DNA of 64,000 bases from Urechis unicinctus (GCA_034190875.2 CM067356.1:72063789-72127788), one strand, 5' to 3'. Numbered from the stretch's first letter, positions 43,950 to 56,880 are shown. Program-made: numbers and translations. Notes: generated from the letters alone by a model not told the origin.

Positions 43950-44640
43950 TTCTTACGAACAATCACATCGCAATGGATACCTCATGCAACAACATTTAGG
44001 CATTTCCCTCTTTCAATCAGCTAATATACGGTGGTACGCGACTGTTGTTAACACCATGCTTGAGTAATGGATCTAGACAATGCTGACACGTTTGAGTTTG
44101 ATAATTACAATGAAACCTTTCCTAAAGTATTGTGTCGCGACTTATGAAAGCTACAGCAGTGCACTGGAGCATGTTGCCTCGGCAAGTATTAATGTTGATA
44201 GCTTTTGCTATGGTACGCACAGCTGATTAGAGGATACTGCGGCTTCCTGTAATCAAGCAGATAATGGTAGGCAGATAATTAAGAACAGGCACTGCATCTG
44301 ATAGCGCAATTTTCCACAAAATCTACAACGCCTCTGTGAACATTTCCTTTGTTGCTAGGTAACGATGGTTGACAATGCCGTGAACAGTTTATTTTCGGAC
44401 ATAAGCAACTCTTTTTAATGAACTTATTCTTGAATAAAGTAGCTTTATTTAACACTTTACAATGCATTAATATTCAAGGTGATTCAAGGTGATTCAATGA
44501 CAAAGTATGGTCAATGCGGCGATATGTCGCACACGAAGCTGGAAAAGTGGTCCGAATCTCAGTGCTTGGTACGTTTCAAGAATATACGCTAACGTCGTAA
44601 GGCGTAGCAGGTTGAAAAGATACCGAGCTAAATAGTGAAA
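43950..44640 (+). repeat. Segment homologous to the palindrome arms
   Basis: Collinear with the right arm at about 21400-22110, and inverted relative to the left arm at about 1740-2440. Shared landmarks are CTGTTGTTAAC/CTGCTGTTAAC, GGATCTAGACA, CACGTTTGAGTTTGATA, GCTATGGTACGCACAGCTGA, CATTTCCTTTGTTGCTAGG and GGTTGACAATGCC. Identity looks like roughly 75-80%. It leads directly into copy 2 of the long unit, linking the two repeat systems. Confidence 0.9.
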
Positions 44641-46419
44641 GTTCCTGGTTATCCAATTAAGTGGCTGACACCAGTGTAATTGGTTCATTAATATTAAGCC
44701 CAATGATATTTTGCCGACTATGGCTTGTGCGTAACAATCCCAATAAACCGAAACAGCTTGCTCTGAATAGTTTGACCTTAATGTTTGTGAATTCTTTATC
44801 AAACAATATATCAAAATGGATCATTGAATACAAAACCGAAGAACTTGATGTGCGACCTCTAAACGACTATGCTTACTGACAAAGGCTATTACATATATAT
44901 AGTCAAACCATTTAAATGTGCCCTTTGATGAGGAAAATATATCATTTAGAATATCTAACGAACGGTTAAACTGAGCCTGCTGCTTATTTTTTTTTTTTTA
45001 TAATTGCCACCAAGTAGCAATCGTAAATTACGCTGGGCCCTCTGTCGTATGTATCAATATTCTACAACATTGATAACGACAGCATCAAATGCGGACAAAT
45101 TAAACTGAATTATTTTGCAATCATTATTGATCAAAATATGATTATCATGCTCTTATACATAAAGGTCTGCAGTCCTTACTGAATATAAACATCCGTTCAC
45201 GTCTCCGGATCTCCTAATTGCTGGTAGCAAATGCACAAGAAGATCGGGAATACAAATCACCGATCATGTTTTTATAGCGATAAAGTGAACATTGTCTTGA
45301 TGAATATCAAATTTGCTTATCGATAAGCAGCCACTTGTAACATATAAATCTTGATCTGACTGCAAATTGTGCAATAAACGATGCGTTATGCCGTTTAAAT
45401 TACCGCCTTGTCGCTAATGTGTCCTAGAAATACTTCGGCGAATTGTAGAGTCACTGTATAGACGTTACAACCATTGCAATGAAATATAAGTGTAACTTTA
45501 AACAAAAACTGTTGCGCTTCTCTGATACTTATTGCAGCAACACCCCAACACCCCATGTTATGTGATATAAAATAATATGAATAATTATTACTATAACATT
45601 AATAATAGCAAAATTTGTTTCGTTCAATTCGTCCTCTAGGGATTTTTCGGGTTCTGATCAGGAAGCGGTGGTGACCCTCTGTGTTCAAAATCAAACATAA
45701 GTGGGAAATGGACTTTCATGTGAAAATGGCGGTAGGGAATCGGCATTATGATGTATACATACGACGAAGCATAGATGACGTTACGACTGGTCGAATACAA
45801 ATAATCTTGCTTGGTGCAAACGAACTTCAAACTAAGTCTTAGGCGAGTGGCCCAGGCGTTGTATCTCCCTATACCCGGTGAACTGCATCCTCGCACAAAA
45901 CTGAAAATTTTACAACGCAACTACTTCATAGCAATTCCGTGATACATAATCATAGGAAATTACGATTTGTTGTAATTATCGCAATTATTAAAATAAATAA
46001 TGCACTATTGGAGAGCAACAAATTAGTCATACAGATCGGGCAACTTTGCCCATTAAAATCACTATCCTTAGCGATTAAGCCCGATCATATGGGTTTCCAT
46101 CCCAATGGTAATCTACAAATTTCAGACTAAATGCGCCGGAGCCACTTAGTCATTAGTCTAGATTTCCTGTAAAGCCATCGGTCAGTTGGGGCCATTCCAC
46201 ATCAGAATTATGTCGTTGTTGCTTTGCTTAGCCGCTATCAATGAAGGACAAATCTGTAAAATCGGACAACGTACACTAACTAGATCAGTCTCATAAATCA
46301 TTGGCTAATTTGCTGTGATTATATGTAACACCATACAACGTTCAATTAATACAAATCATTCTATGGCAAATACAAACAAAGACGAAACGTGCATGCGATT
46401 AAATAGCCAATATGCTATG

Positions 46420-46600
46420 AGATAATTCTGTATGGTGTCTGCCGTGTAATCGTGAAATTATAATCCTCGTGTGGTCGAGATTGGTTGCATCTGCCTGTCA
46501 TGTAACGTCAGAAATCATCAAATGTTTTAATCCATATGCCATTAATCTAAACTGCTCACTGCACAAATACCCTGCCTGCTGGAAACACTTTTTTCAAAAT
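46420..46600 (+). repeat. Sub-block D, forward orientation
   Basis: Runs from a GATAATTCTG / GGTGTCTGCC start through GATTGGTTGCATCT to CAAACTGCTCAC-like and ACCCTGCCTGC landmarks. The reverse complement of 48836-49020 matches it across its length, and 30000-30180 matches it in direct orientation. Confidence 0.85.
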
Positions 46601-48835
46601 ATATGCTATCACTTACTGTCACAGCTAAGAGCCCTCCCAGCCCTGAACCTCAACTTGTAAGGTTGTCTGTGCCTGTCACGTTATGACTGATGTCGTAACG
46701 CGTTCTCCCATAAATTTCATATTATGTTATGATACCCACCATCAAAACTTTTGTCACTACGTTATCTATATAAGGCCACTTTATGACGAACAAAAGAGTA
46801 GCTTAACAGCTATTTGAAAGTGTACCCAACGATTGCTTCTTATGTTATTCGACGTTCATTACCAGTCCTGCTACATTGCTAAGCAAATATCGCCTTTAGG
46901 AGAAGTAACTATGTTCAATAAATTGAGTACTTGTCAAGATCTAGTTCTTATTTGGTCACGTTTGAATGAACTTGGTTCTCCTTTCCGCATCAATCAGCTT
47001 AAGGTTTCTATAGCACTGTACATTTTGAGTTGATACCGTAAGCATGTGTATTGAATACACACAGTGTTACCGTGAAGCTTATAGTGTAGTTATATTGCTG
47101 GTAGACTCCCATTGTATTTGCATAAAATGAATATAATCGACTACAGCAGTAAATATATTAAATCATTTATCTCATCACACTAAATCACACCTATTGACCA
47201 ACCCTCACTCACAAAATGTATAAAACTAAACAACCCTTGCAGCCACCCACTAATATCTCTGAAGTTGGTTCAGTACCAAGAGCTGTACATTGGCTAATCA
47301 TGCATTCGGAAGCATAACGTCAATAACGGTGTACCAATTGTCATCTCCGCATGCAGATATATGTAAGTTTCTTACCTCAATCCTCACAGCATATGAGTAA
47401 ATCTTGGTAATCATGGGGCTAATGTTACTTCACTGATAAACATATTAACTGACACCTGGAAAAACAACCAATCGCGCATCAGCAACCAACGGCGATCGTT
47501 ATGGGTAGGTATAAAACCGCTCTCGCAACTTGAACAAACTTTTTGTGTGAAGCGCGATACATCAAGACCTTTAATGCAATAGCAAACTCTGTAATGAATA
47601 GCACACCTCGATTACAGCGTAATATATAAGGCATGCATTGTTGTCTTATGCCTTCAGAAGAAGCCCACGCGGGCATGCGCTGTATTTGCTACGGCTAGGC
47701 ACAGGGATAGCTTTTGAAGAAGATGCGGCTTCTCAGATTCTTGTCTTTTGTGTCGGAGAAGAATAAAATGTTGTCTCCATTGCGTCATTCATAGCGCCAT
47801 GTGTCCTTTTCCCATCGAAGCCTCGATATTGTGGCTCACGCCAAAGTTGATTTGGCAGCCATATGATATAAATTATCGAGGAACAACAACATACGAAGTT
47901 CAGGTGCAGATTAAAATGTAACGGCTGTGTTTACAAAAGGTTCGCTCCAGGAACGTCTTTCTAACTTTACCAGGAGACAATAAATAATGTCAACGATGTT
48001 TGGTGCAAGTATTACTCCACAGGTGCAATATGTGAAATGATTGGCAGCAAAAGGAGCTCATATGGCAGGTTCTTTTCTGAGTGCGTTTCCAGGGCATTGT
48101 GTTGTACCCTATAGCGCAATCATAGCGTTTTTCTTCATAGCGTTTGTCTTGTGAACACTTTATGTCATATATGAGTTGGTGGGATATGTGACCACATTGT
48201 CAGTTTGTCTGCTCATGAACTTGGTGGCAAAATGAGATAAAAATATCACAAATTCTGAGGCTCAGATGTAAAACAGAAATTATTGAATATAACCTGTTTT
48301 GACGCTAAGCTATGATTAAAGGCAACCGCGTGTAATTAAAAGACATCTGGCGCTAATTGCTGTTCTTACCGCCACATGCATTGTTCTGTACACACAAGAC
48401 CCCGTCAACATCCACACAATATGCCATTATAAAAGTCGATTTTCGATTATATCGTCAATCACAGCCGTAACAATGCTGAAACCGTCATGATGTGCTGACA
48501 AAATTTCCAAGGCAAATGCACAGACTGAATACAAAAGGTGATATGCATTGAAGTGTATTAAAGGCATGTTCTTGGCAAATTGGTAAAGTTTATTGCAATA
48601 TGGGTGTGCAGCTTGCTACAATAAATTGGCAATCATTTTTCAAAGTAATGAAATACGCATCAATCAGCCGTGAACACATGCGATCTAATTTAATGACGGT
48701 GGTACCGTATGCACATAGTAGTTCGCATGTTAATCTGTCCAATATAGAGTGATGAATTGCTTGTGCGGAACTGGATTAAATGTTCGCTTCATTTAGCCCT
48801 GTACAAAAAAAGCAATTTGGCTTATGGTGTAGTTC

Positions 48836-49020
48836 CAGCGGCAGGCAGGGTATTTTTGTCGTGAGCAGTTTGGATAAATGGTATAAGGATTAAAACATAT
48901 TATGATTACTGACCATGCATGACAGGTAGATGCAACCAATCTAGACCACACGAGCCATTGAGGACATGTCAAATTGCAAGATTAAATGGCAGACACCATA
49001 CGGAATTATCTCAGAGGCCA
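48836..49020 (-). repeat. Sub-block D, inverted copy inside copy 2
   Basis: Inverted copy of 46420-46600. It matches 30000-30180 at least as well: both contain the reverse complement of CAAACTGCTCACGACA. It sits where copy 2 passes from the block matching 34290 to the block matching 34600, replacing about 300 bases of copy 1. Confidence 0.85.
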
Positions 49021-50729
49021 AGTATACAATTTTACCTACTCAAATGTGCGCCAATAAAAAGCAATAAAACTTAAATGTCGCATGTACTATTGTTGTTTTA
49101 TACATTCATAAACCCTCGCTTTGACAAGTATTAGAAAATGTAGTTAACCGTAACAGTTATTGTCTTTGTTGTCCTGATGATGAATGTGGGGGAACCATAT
49201 GCAGTGATGTGCAAACAGTATGTCTTGATCAAGCATTTAGCATTATAGCAACCTTAGTGCATTAACGATTCTATAGACTTTTGTGCATAGACTGACTGCT
49301 ATTTGTGTCAAACACATTAAGGTTACCAATGCAGATGTTCGGCTAACTATTGTGCTTTAGACGTGCGCAGTTGTCTTCACAACTAATGAGATAACAACCC
49401 AGCTTACACTACCAAATGAACCTGCCCCTTATTACTGTCATTACTTCTCGGCGTGTCGGTAAAGTGCCTCTATGTATGATAATATTTGGGCAAATGTCTG
49501 CTGCGTAGTAACCACCTGCCAGTTTGCTGGTAGTTGCACCTTTTACTGGTGCATTAGTTTGCCTCACATTCATATGTGTTTGAGGCATACCATTATCCTC
49601 GTCCTATGAGAGTGATGCCAGTTGATGAAAACAGATGCTCACATTGGAGAGTCTGGCAAATATAGGTGTCTATATATATACGCATGTGCATTACACAATG
49701 AGTATTCGTGAGAACAATTTGGCTCGAATATATATAAATTCAGTTCCAGCAAAATGTGCCGCTATAACCGGCGCGTACTAAACCACATGATTCCCTTTTA
49801 TCTGTTATATATGTAGATTGTGTTTTATATGCTGGTGTAACTGTAGTATTCAGTAAATCAGTTTAGGACTAACCGTTTGAAAAAAAATACTTTGATTTTC
49901 CGTTTCGTGATGAATTAAGAAGGCAACATATTTAAATATCCCCAATTATAATGGTTTCTACGCACGTTCTATAAACATTTAGATTCCCAACCTTGATAAA
50001 CTTTTTCCTGCGATTAGCTTGTGACCATTGCTCACGTGGCCAATAGGTACCGAACATCTTGTACATAAATGTTTTTTTTAACATAAAATTTTGGTTGATA
50101 AAATGCTACGACGGGGAACGTTTCATAAATGATTGATCATGATATATGATTATTAATTACCTTTTTTCAATTATCTACTGCCACAGACACTCTCCGCGAT
50201 TTGCGTGAGGAAGTGAATGCCCTCGCTATCTATTCTATCGCCAAAAAATGTGTTATTCCCTAACAAGCTACGCCGTGCGTGGCAAATGTGTTCCTTGGCA
50301 TAGCCTTTAATTACAACTCCATCAAGTAAACAGAGGTTAATATACGAAACCATTTTGCGATGGCTTGAGGGCCATTTTACGATTCCATCGCTTCGCTTGC
50401 GTCTAGGCCCATTGGGTTTTGTATGACTAATGCAGTTACTTAAAAAAACGAGTTCATTAGACGGTGATATATATCCTTGGGGTTGTCTTCATACAAATCG
50501 TTTGAATCGATGTTTTCACCTAGCTGTTAATCCAGGGTGTATCCAGCAATATGGCAATGAAACCATACCAACAAATTACAGCCCCACTGTGTTAACAGAG
50601 ATGCATAGAGCTAAGCTTATCCACGCAAAGAGGCTAAAGAGGTAACAAATGCCCTTGACAATGTATTCCGACGAGGATGGCGGCAATGACCCAAACTGTT
50701 GAACGCTGAAATTACCCAAACAGTTGCAC

Positions 50730-50790
50730 GTTGAATGTGGGTGCCGTGGACGAATGTGGGTGCCGTGAGTCTGCGCATTTCGGCAGAGTG
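50730..50790 (+). repeat. Short tandem duplication
   Basis: GAATGTGGGTGCCGTG occurs twice in close tandem, with a CGTGGACGAATG junction between. It is specific to copy 2, as copy 1 has a single different sequence here. Confidence 0.7.
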
Positions 50791-52210
50791 ACTCTATGGG
50801 TACTAGTTTGCGTAGGAATTGCGACTTTTCACTGGGGAACGGTCAAGATGATGGAAATTCCGACTTCTAGCAGTGGTCCTTGCACTGAACAATAGTGTTG
50901 CTTGGTTGACTTGTGAAAAGCTTGAAGAAGCCATTGAAGCATACCCGTTGCCCAAAATCATCTGTGGTTCGATGACCTTGTCAGGCTCAGGAAAAGAACA
51001 CGCCTTACCCGGTGCAAACGTTCGCTTGAATTACCATATATGCGATTTGTTGGATGGCTGCCACCTTGTCTCGGACCCTGTGTTGTCCATAAAGTTTTAT
51101 CAGTAATGAATCTCTGTTACCAATCTTGATTAACCTGTGATATATTTTTCGACGGAAGTCCCCTCGTTTTGTCGGGGAAAGGCTGCTTATTGTCCCACTT
51201 GACGCCAAGCTGGCGCAATCTGGTGTTCTCACCTAGCCTGCAGTACTGCAGCATTCCTCCGGTTGCACTCTGGTCAGATCATTTGCCTATTTTCCTGACA
51301 GTGTATCATGTCGGTGTCTAGCTAGTCTGTGGGCTTGTGAGCTCACAGTATCGCAATCAATGTTGCACGCTTCGCAGCTGTCCCACTTAGCGTTACAGGG
51401 GTTGAGTATGTAGTCTACCCCGGCATTCACTTGGCCTGAATCTGGCGCTAGTGAGCACTCCACCATCGCCATTGTCAAAGCTTGGCTTGTGGAATGTCAG
51501 TTGTTTGGCGGCAAAATGCTGGTTGGAAAATCCATTGCGTAGCTTGTGAGCGCGAGCAGTCCTGCTCAAACTCTCTGTGGATCTTCTTATCGCGGCTTTG
51601 CACTCGCTATGTATTTGTTTAAATGTGAATCACGTCGTTGTACGTAATCGTAACAACGAATAAGCAAGTCACTTGGGGTCTAACAGAGAGCTTTATGTTG
51701 AGTGTGTTTACTCTACAACACAAAGAAATTAACCCGTTCCTTTCTTTGACTGAATTAATAATAGGCTCCACAAAAGTCTGAATGCAGGAACAGCAGGCGT
51801 TATGATCGTTAATCGTTGACGAATATGGATGTGAAATTTAACTTTGTCATCAACTTTTATGTATTGATTCCAACATAGTATGATTATCTCTTTGGCGTTA
51901 TCAACCCTGTTCAGCTCTATTCAATGTACTTATCAATTCAAAATAGTTTGTCTTAAACTTTATCCCTAACTAAACTCCGCAATCTTCCCACTATCCACTA
52001 TTTTAACGTCATGCGGTTAAACAAATGTTAGTAATGCATATATAATTGCTCAACTTCCTGGAAGTGAGTGAGGTCATCAGCAAATTACGTGGATTGCACA
52101 CATTCTTGGTTGCTGTGTTGCATATTCTATATATTAATGTAAATATATACATTATACTAAACAACTCGCTATTGTGGGCCAAGCGACCCTATTTTTTGTC
52201 ATTAACTTTA

Positions 52211-52458
52211 TTCCACCTGTAGCGCCTTCAAGAACTCAATACGTAGGTGGCGCATTCAGGAAACCAGTGTAATCTTATTACACTTAAAGGTCAAATAAAA
52301 TGATTTTTTTTATTCCATTTTTCCAAAGTTTTAAAAGGGTATCGTAACCAAAATAAGATGACTGCGAGCTTTTTTTCTTTATGAAAAATGATTTTTAAAT
52401 GTACATTTTCCACGTGGAATCTGACAAGACACCACTCGGTAAAATTCGTAAATTTCCG
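52211..52458. other. Junction between copy 2 and the THAP pseudogene
   Basis: Contains a small inverted motif (CACCTGTAGCGCC, then GTAGGTGGCGC about 20 bases later) right at the edge of the recognisable repeat, then T-rich and A-rich sequence. The inverted motif could be an element terminus, but no partner was found downstream of the pseudogene. Confidence 0.4.
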
Positions 52459-54480
52459 GACAGGGACGTCCTTCAGGTCGTTTTTTCTCTTTCCAAAAGA
52501 CAGCAAAATGCTCCGCATATGGGTGTCGAAAGTCAAAGGTAAACACTCGATACCTACCCTAACGTCGTGTTACGACAGTTCTATGTTCTGATCATTTCGA
52601 GAATGGTGCTTATGAGACTGACCCCGAGCTGCTCAAAAGCCTAAGATTTCGTAAGAGACCTAGGCTCCGAAAAGAAGCCATACCGACTCTCTTTAGCCAT
52701 GTTGGAGTCGACCCTGATGGTCCTACAAAGACTCTAAAGGTTCTAGACATGCAACTTGTTTAGGTATAAAAGTTACAATTTATGATCAGTACTTGATGGA
52801 TTCGTTACTGTCTATTGTATTATCAATTGCCTGTTAATTTCTTTCAGTGCAACCAAGTTAAAAATTCAAATGCTATGGTCTGAAGCTTACTTTGAAATCG
52901 ATGTCTGAGAATGGCTTGACCGTTGAATCCATCACTACTGACAGACATTAAGGAGTACAAAAGTACATCAGGGAAGAGCAACCTACAGTCCAACACTGGT
53001 TTGATGTGTGGCATGTTGCCAAAGGCTAGTTTCTTTGCGTGACTTAAGCCGACACAGCACTCCGTGTAACAATTTAAAAGAATATTTAACATGTTAGCAT
53101 ACCAAATTTATATGTTAGCATTATTTTATTTAGTGCTACTCACTTATTTGTAAATGAAGAAGAAAATACTGGCCAAATAGAAAAGAAAAGACTGCAACAT
53201 CCTGAATGAGTGGGCCAGAAGCATTTCCAATCATGTTTACTGGTATGTTGCCTCAAGCGATGGAGATGCGGATCTGGTCAGAGCTAAGTGGCTCTCTGTC
53301 ACTAGGCATGTCGTCAATGAGCACGTGGGGCATGGGGAGCTGTACCCAAAATGTGAGCATGCACTACTAGATGACAGGAAGTGGATACTGAAGGGTCGGT
53401 ATTAGTTTTGAATCATATAAGTTTCTATAGAAATATTTACTTCAGTTGCAGTGTAATTAAATGAGTCAAAATGGTGAAATCCATGCCTCTGTGGTACTAC
53501 TTTAACAAACAAATGTAATCTGTATTGATATATGTGTGAACCATAAATAGGATCGAAGCCACACAATAATTTGGAATTGATAGTCTCCAGCAAACATCTC
53601 CGAAACGACATTGGCAGGCTTTCCCCATCAGAGCAGACATCACGCCTAGAATCATATCACAAAGTGGTCATATTTTTCGCACCATAGAGTGTCCACTATC
53701 CCTATGCCACCATGGAGGCCAGGTAATACCAATCAAATAACATATTTTGAAATTCGGTTGTGTATATTTGAATTGGGGTTGTATGGAAGTTAAGCACATT
53801 TGTGTAGTGACAGCTGTAAGGTTCTTTGTAGAATTATGTGCTCAAGTTTCAATTCTTACTTAGCAATATGTTATCAACCTGCTATATATATATATATATC
53901 CAGATTGCTCCTAGCAGTTATTCACATCAACAAAAACTGGAACAGAGCTCAAGTTATTACTGAAGGAGGTCAGACCCAATGGGGAGTGTCTTACCCCAAA
54001 GCCAGACAGGGAGACCCAGTTGTCAAGCCTGTTAAAGTACCAATTTCTTTTGGTGTGTACATGCTTTAATCTAAAATGAAACACATGTTATTTTGACATT
54101 TATTACCGAAACCTAAATAAGTTTTATATGCACAAACATTGTTACCCAATTCAATATGGGCATATAATATAACTAACTTATTATATGACTATCATAAAAT
54201 ATGAATAACATTGATTTGCTTCAGACTATGGACATCAGTTCATTGCTGAGGTGCTTGATCTCAGGCAAAAATACCCAAGCTACAGACTTGCTGAGAACCT
54301 TGCAGAGGAGAGGACTGTCCCACCACCTATTGCCTCCTAGTACGAGAAACCTGAAAAGGATCTTCTCGTAGGTACTTACAGGTGTCGATTCAAATGTGAC
54401 CAAGAAATCGTCCGCTCCATTGTAAATAACCCAGTATGTGCCATATCCAGAATGCAAACTGGCGGTAGGCTAGATATCTG
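52459..54480 (+). pseudogene. Decayed multi-exon THAP / DDE-transposase-like gene
   Basis: Several frames in order resemble THAP-domain proteins with a transposase-like body. Bases 52459-52541 encode SFRSFFLFPKDSK and a following W, the middle of a THAP domain. Bases 52584-52762 encode CSDHFENGAYE followed by a basic stretch and IPTLF, the end of that domain; a frameshift lies between. Bases 52890-53040 give a GLTVESITTDRH and FDVWHVAKG pattern, like DDE catalytic blocks. Bases 53202-53396 form an unbroken 65-codon stretch ending in DDRKWILKG. Splice signals survive: AG|GTAATA after 53722 joins CAG at 53901-53903 in phase, and G|GTGTGT after 54052 joins TCAG at 54221-54224. In-frame stops follow DRH, AKG, FAP and IAS, and the first THAP cysteine pair is not seen. 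It is therefore a relic, perhaps of a domesticated transposase or a transposon. The family assignment rests on motif memory only. Confidence 0.65.
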
Positions 54481-54824
54481 AATAATCTAAAGCAATATGC
54501 CAATTAGTTGTCTATGGTTCTGAAATAAGTTGTATAGTTAAACAAAACAATTGTCATTTGTCAACCATTCCCTCCCTTGGTAATTTTATTGTAAGCTCTG
54601 CCTCTGGATTTCATGTTACTGGTATTATTTATTCTTGGCTATGTGAAATATATTGTAGTTTATCAATATGAACACTGAATATTTTACACGGCGGGAATGA
54701 TGTTCCCTTAGCAATAAATATGATTGTTCAACCTCAAACCGTCCTTTTCGGTAGCAATAATAGCTAACTTACTCATTGTAGAGACCTCATCTCAAACAGG
54801 TCCATTAATTTGAATAGATTCAGA
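54481..54824. other. Unassigned DNA between the two gene relics
   Basis: No coding similarity or repeat recognised. It lies between the plus-strand THAP relic and the minus-strand cysteine-rich relic. Confidence 0.4.
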
Positions 54825-54975
54825 TTAGGACGCTTCCAGCACATTTTGATTCAGGCAGTTTGCCAGGAATCTTGGACGCTTGGTGATGCATTTCCAGTCC
54901 TTCGTTATAGCCATCACTCTCTTTAAACTTCTGCAGCACACTCTGTCCATTGGGATGCAGTGACGACAGCTACAT
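54825..54975 (-). pseudogene. Cysteine-rich fragment like the P2X7 intracellular domain
   Basis: On the minus strand an acceptor (TTTTTCTAACTTAG, AG at 54977-54976) precedes a roughly 50-codon frame ending in TAA at 54827-54825. It reads CSCRHCIPM, then a CC pair, KCITKRP, and ANCLNQNVLEAS. The spacing C-x-C-x2-C-x2-M, CC, CI(T), CL(N) is the pattern of the P2X7 intracellular zinc-binding domain. That domain occurs in many otherwise unnamed invertebrate and fish proteins. Several residues usually present between the Met and the CC pair are missing, and no other exons of such a gene are seen, so a fragment is most likely. It could alternatively be one surviving exon of an unrecognised gene. 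Confidence 0.5.
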
Positions 54976-55559
54976 CTAAGTTAGAAAAACAATTAAAGAG
55001 TCATTGTAAATTTATATTTGTGGTACAATGAATGAATGTAAAAGGAAAATACTTTATATACTCAATCTGCCCCTAGCGGCCAACCGAGGCAAAATGGCAT
55101 CGAGAAGATGGCTTCGTATTTTCTTCAGAGTGGAACCTTATCTGTGGATTTTTAGTACTTATGCATGCCGGTGCAATGAATTATTGGTCCCCGTTGGTTA
55201 ATGAGTTATTAATCTCCATTTTGAAACACATAATAAAGAAATCGTTGTATGTGACCTGTAAGCATACGACTCTAAAAATAAAACTTGTTTAAGTAGCTTC
55301 ATGAATACCCTGGTGCAGGTAAAGTAGCGAATATTGTTGTGGACTGAGGCGCGATGCAATGATATTATTTATGAATCGATGACAATGGAATATGCATATG
55401 CATGTAATTCATTAAAAAGACACACGTGTTGCTTCCTAAGTATATGCTTCACAAACTACGCTCAGAGATGCAGAGGATTTTTTGTGGCGCCATGTATGTA
55501 GCGCAGTCCGAGCGCTTGAGTAATCCATACAATTTTCAGATCACAGGCTTAGTTCAGCC
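54976..55559. other. Unassigned intergenic DNA
   Basis: Holds no long frame. On the plus strand near 55,094 ATGGCATCGAGAAGATGG starts a short frame in a good initiation context, but it ends after about 35 codons and matches nothing recognised. Confidence 0.4.
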
Positions 55560-55870
55560 ATAGTATGTATTCAGATCCAGTGCTCATTTAGTTGCGTAAA
55601 CGCCAGAAGGCATTTTACCGCGTTTTCCTCTGCAAATATATGCACTACATTACGATACTGTACCTGTAAGGGAATAAAGATACGGGTAGAATTGACAATG
55701 GCTCTGAGTAACTATTCCATAATGTAGCTCATCGTGTAGTTATATATCTAGTAGATTCAATGCATATAATCGACAACAATATGGAATATATGGACTAATC
55801 ACATTCAATCGATCAAACTAGGGACTTACTCCCAAAATGCATAAAAAATACAACTATGGATGGAGCCAAC
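55560..55870 (+). repeat. Third-copy fragment of the long unit (I)
   Basis: The stretch containing GTGTAGTTATAT, GTAGA and ATATAATCGAC, followed by ATCAC and AAAATGCATAAAA-like sequence, matches 46940-47240 and 32240-32530. Divergence is greater than between copies 1 and 2. Confidence 0.7.
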
Positions 55871-56149
55871 AACTTCCGTGTCAAATATATATGTATATTG
55901 CGAATCTAATAGTAAATGACACTTCTTCTTTGGGTCAGAATATGCACCATTAGCTTAGCACATTAATTGATTACTTATATCTCGATGGTATATAAGACGT
56001 GTGTGTAAAACCAAGCATACGCAACGCAATAACTCCACTCCGCAATCCTGATATGTATTTTTCTATCACCTCTGAAACTGAAATATGAGTTTTAATAATT
56101 CCTAGCTAATTTAATGCGAATCGTTATTGTACAATTCATGAACACCGCA

Positions 56150-56225
56150 TTATTTAAATTACTGCCATATGCTTGATTATCTGTTGCCTAGCATCATAGT
56201 GATACTGTTTACGAGCATAAGCAAA
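56150..56225 (+). repeat. Third-copy fragment of the long unit (II)
   Basis: ATTATCTGTTGCCTAGCATC followed by GTGATACTGTTT resembles 41960-42000 (ATTATCTATTGACTAGCATC, ATGATACTGTTT) near the right end of copy 1. Confidence 0.6.
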
Positions 56226-56254
56226 CCCTTTCAAGTATGTATATTTCATTTATG

Positions 56255-56412
56255 TAAATATATAAATATATGCATATATATGTATATATCTTAATATGTT
56301 AGTATATATATATATGTACACGTATAAATATATATATATATATATTTAAAGATATATATACATAAATATATATATATAGGGAGAGATATATATATATATA
56401 TATATAAAGATA

Positions 56413-56489
<77 letters not shown>

Positions 56490-56567
56490 TAAATATGCAT
56501 ATTTTTTTTACCTGAAATCTTTGTTTGTATATATATATATATATATATAAATATATATATTTATATC

Positions 56568-56613
<46 letters not shown>

Positions 56614-56631
56614 GTAGATATATATATATTT

Positions 56632-56664
<33 letters not shown>

Positions 56665-56796
56665 TTTTATATATATGTATATCTATATATATATAAATGT
56701 AAAAATATGCATATATATTTGTATAAATGTATATATAGCACATGCATATATATCAATATGTATATATATACATATATATATGTATATATATATATA

Positions 56797-56880
<84 letters not shown>
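56255..56880. repeat. Long imperfect (TA)n microsatellite
   Basis: About 625 bases of TA-rich repeats with TATG, AAATA and GAGATA variants and a short non-repeat break near 56,500-56,530. The Ile-Tyr frames on both strands are artefacts. Confidence 0.95.

Larger units (their letters stand above)
44640..52210 (+). repeat. Long non-coding unit, copy 2 (about 7.6 kb)
   Basis: Shorter direct copy of 28980-42210; the matching blocks are listed there. It lacks the 30.4-32.1 and 34.96-38.6 kb blocks and the microsatellite of copy 1. It carries about 830 bases (44790-45610) that copy 1 lacks. Reading frames differ between copies because of indels, so no protein appears to be maintained. The right edge is close to 52,210. 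Confidence 0.85.

Noticed and set aside
52541..52583. A 40-base intron joining the two THAP pieces (donor AAAG|GTAAAC, acceptor CGACAG)
   Set aside because: It would be very short for an animal intron and would remove residues that THAP domains need between the Trp and the C-x2-H pair. A frameshift in a relic is simpler.
55078..55092. CCGCTAGGGGCAG on the minus strand, resembling a CTCF site
   Set aside because: It lacks one G of the core consensus and stands alone; a single imperfect short match is not support.
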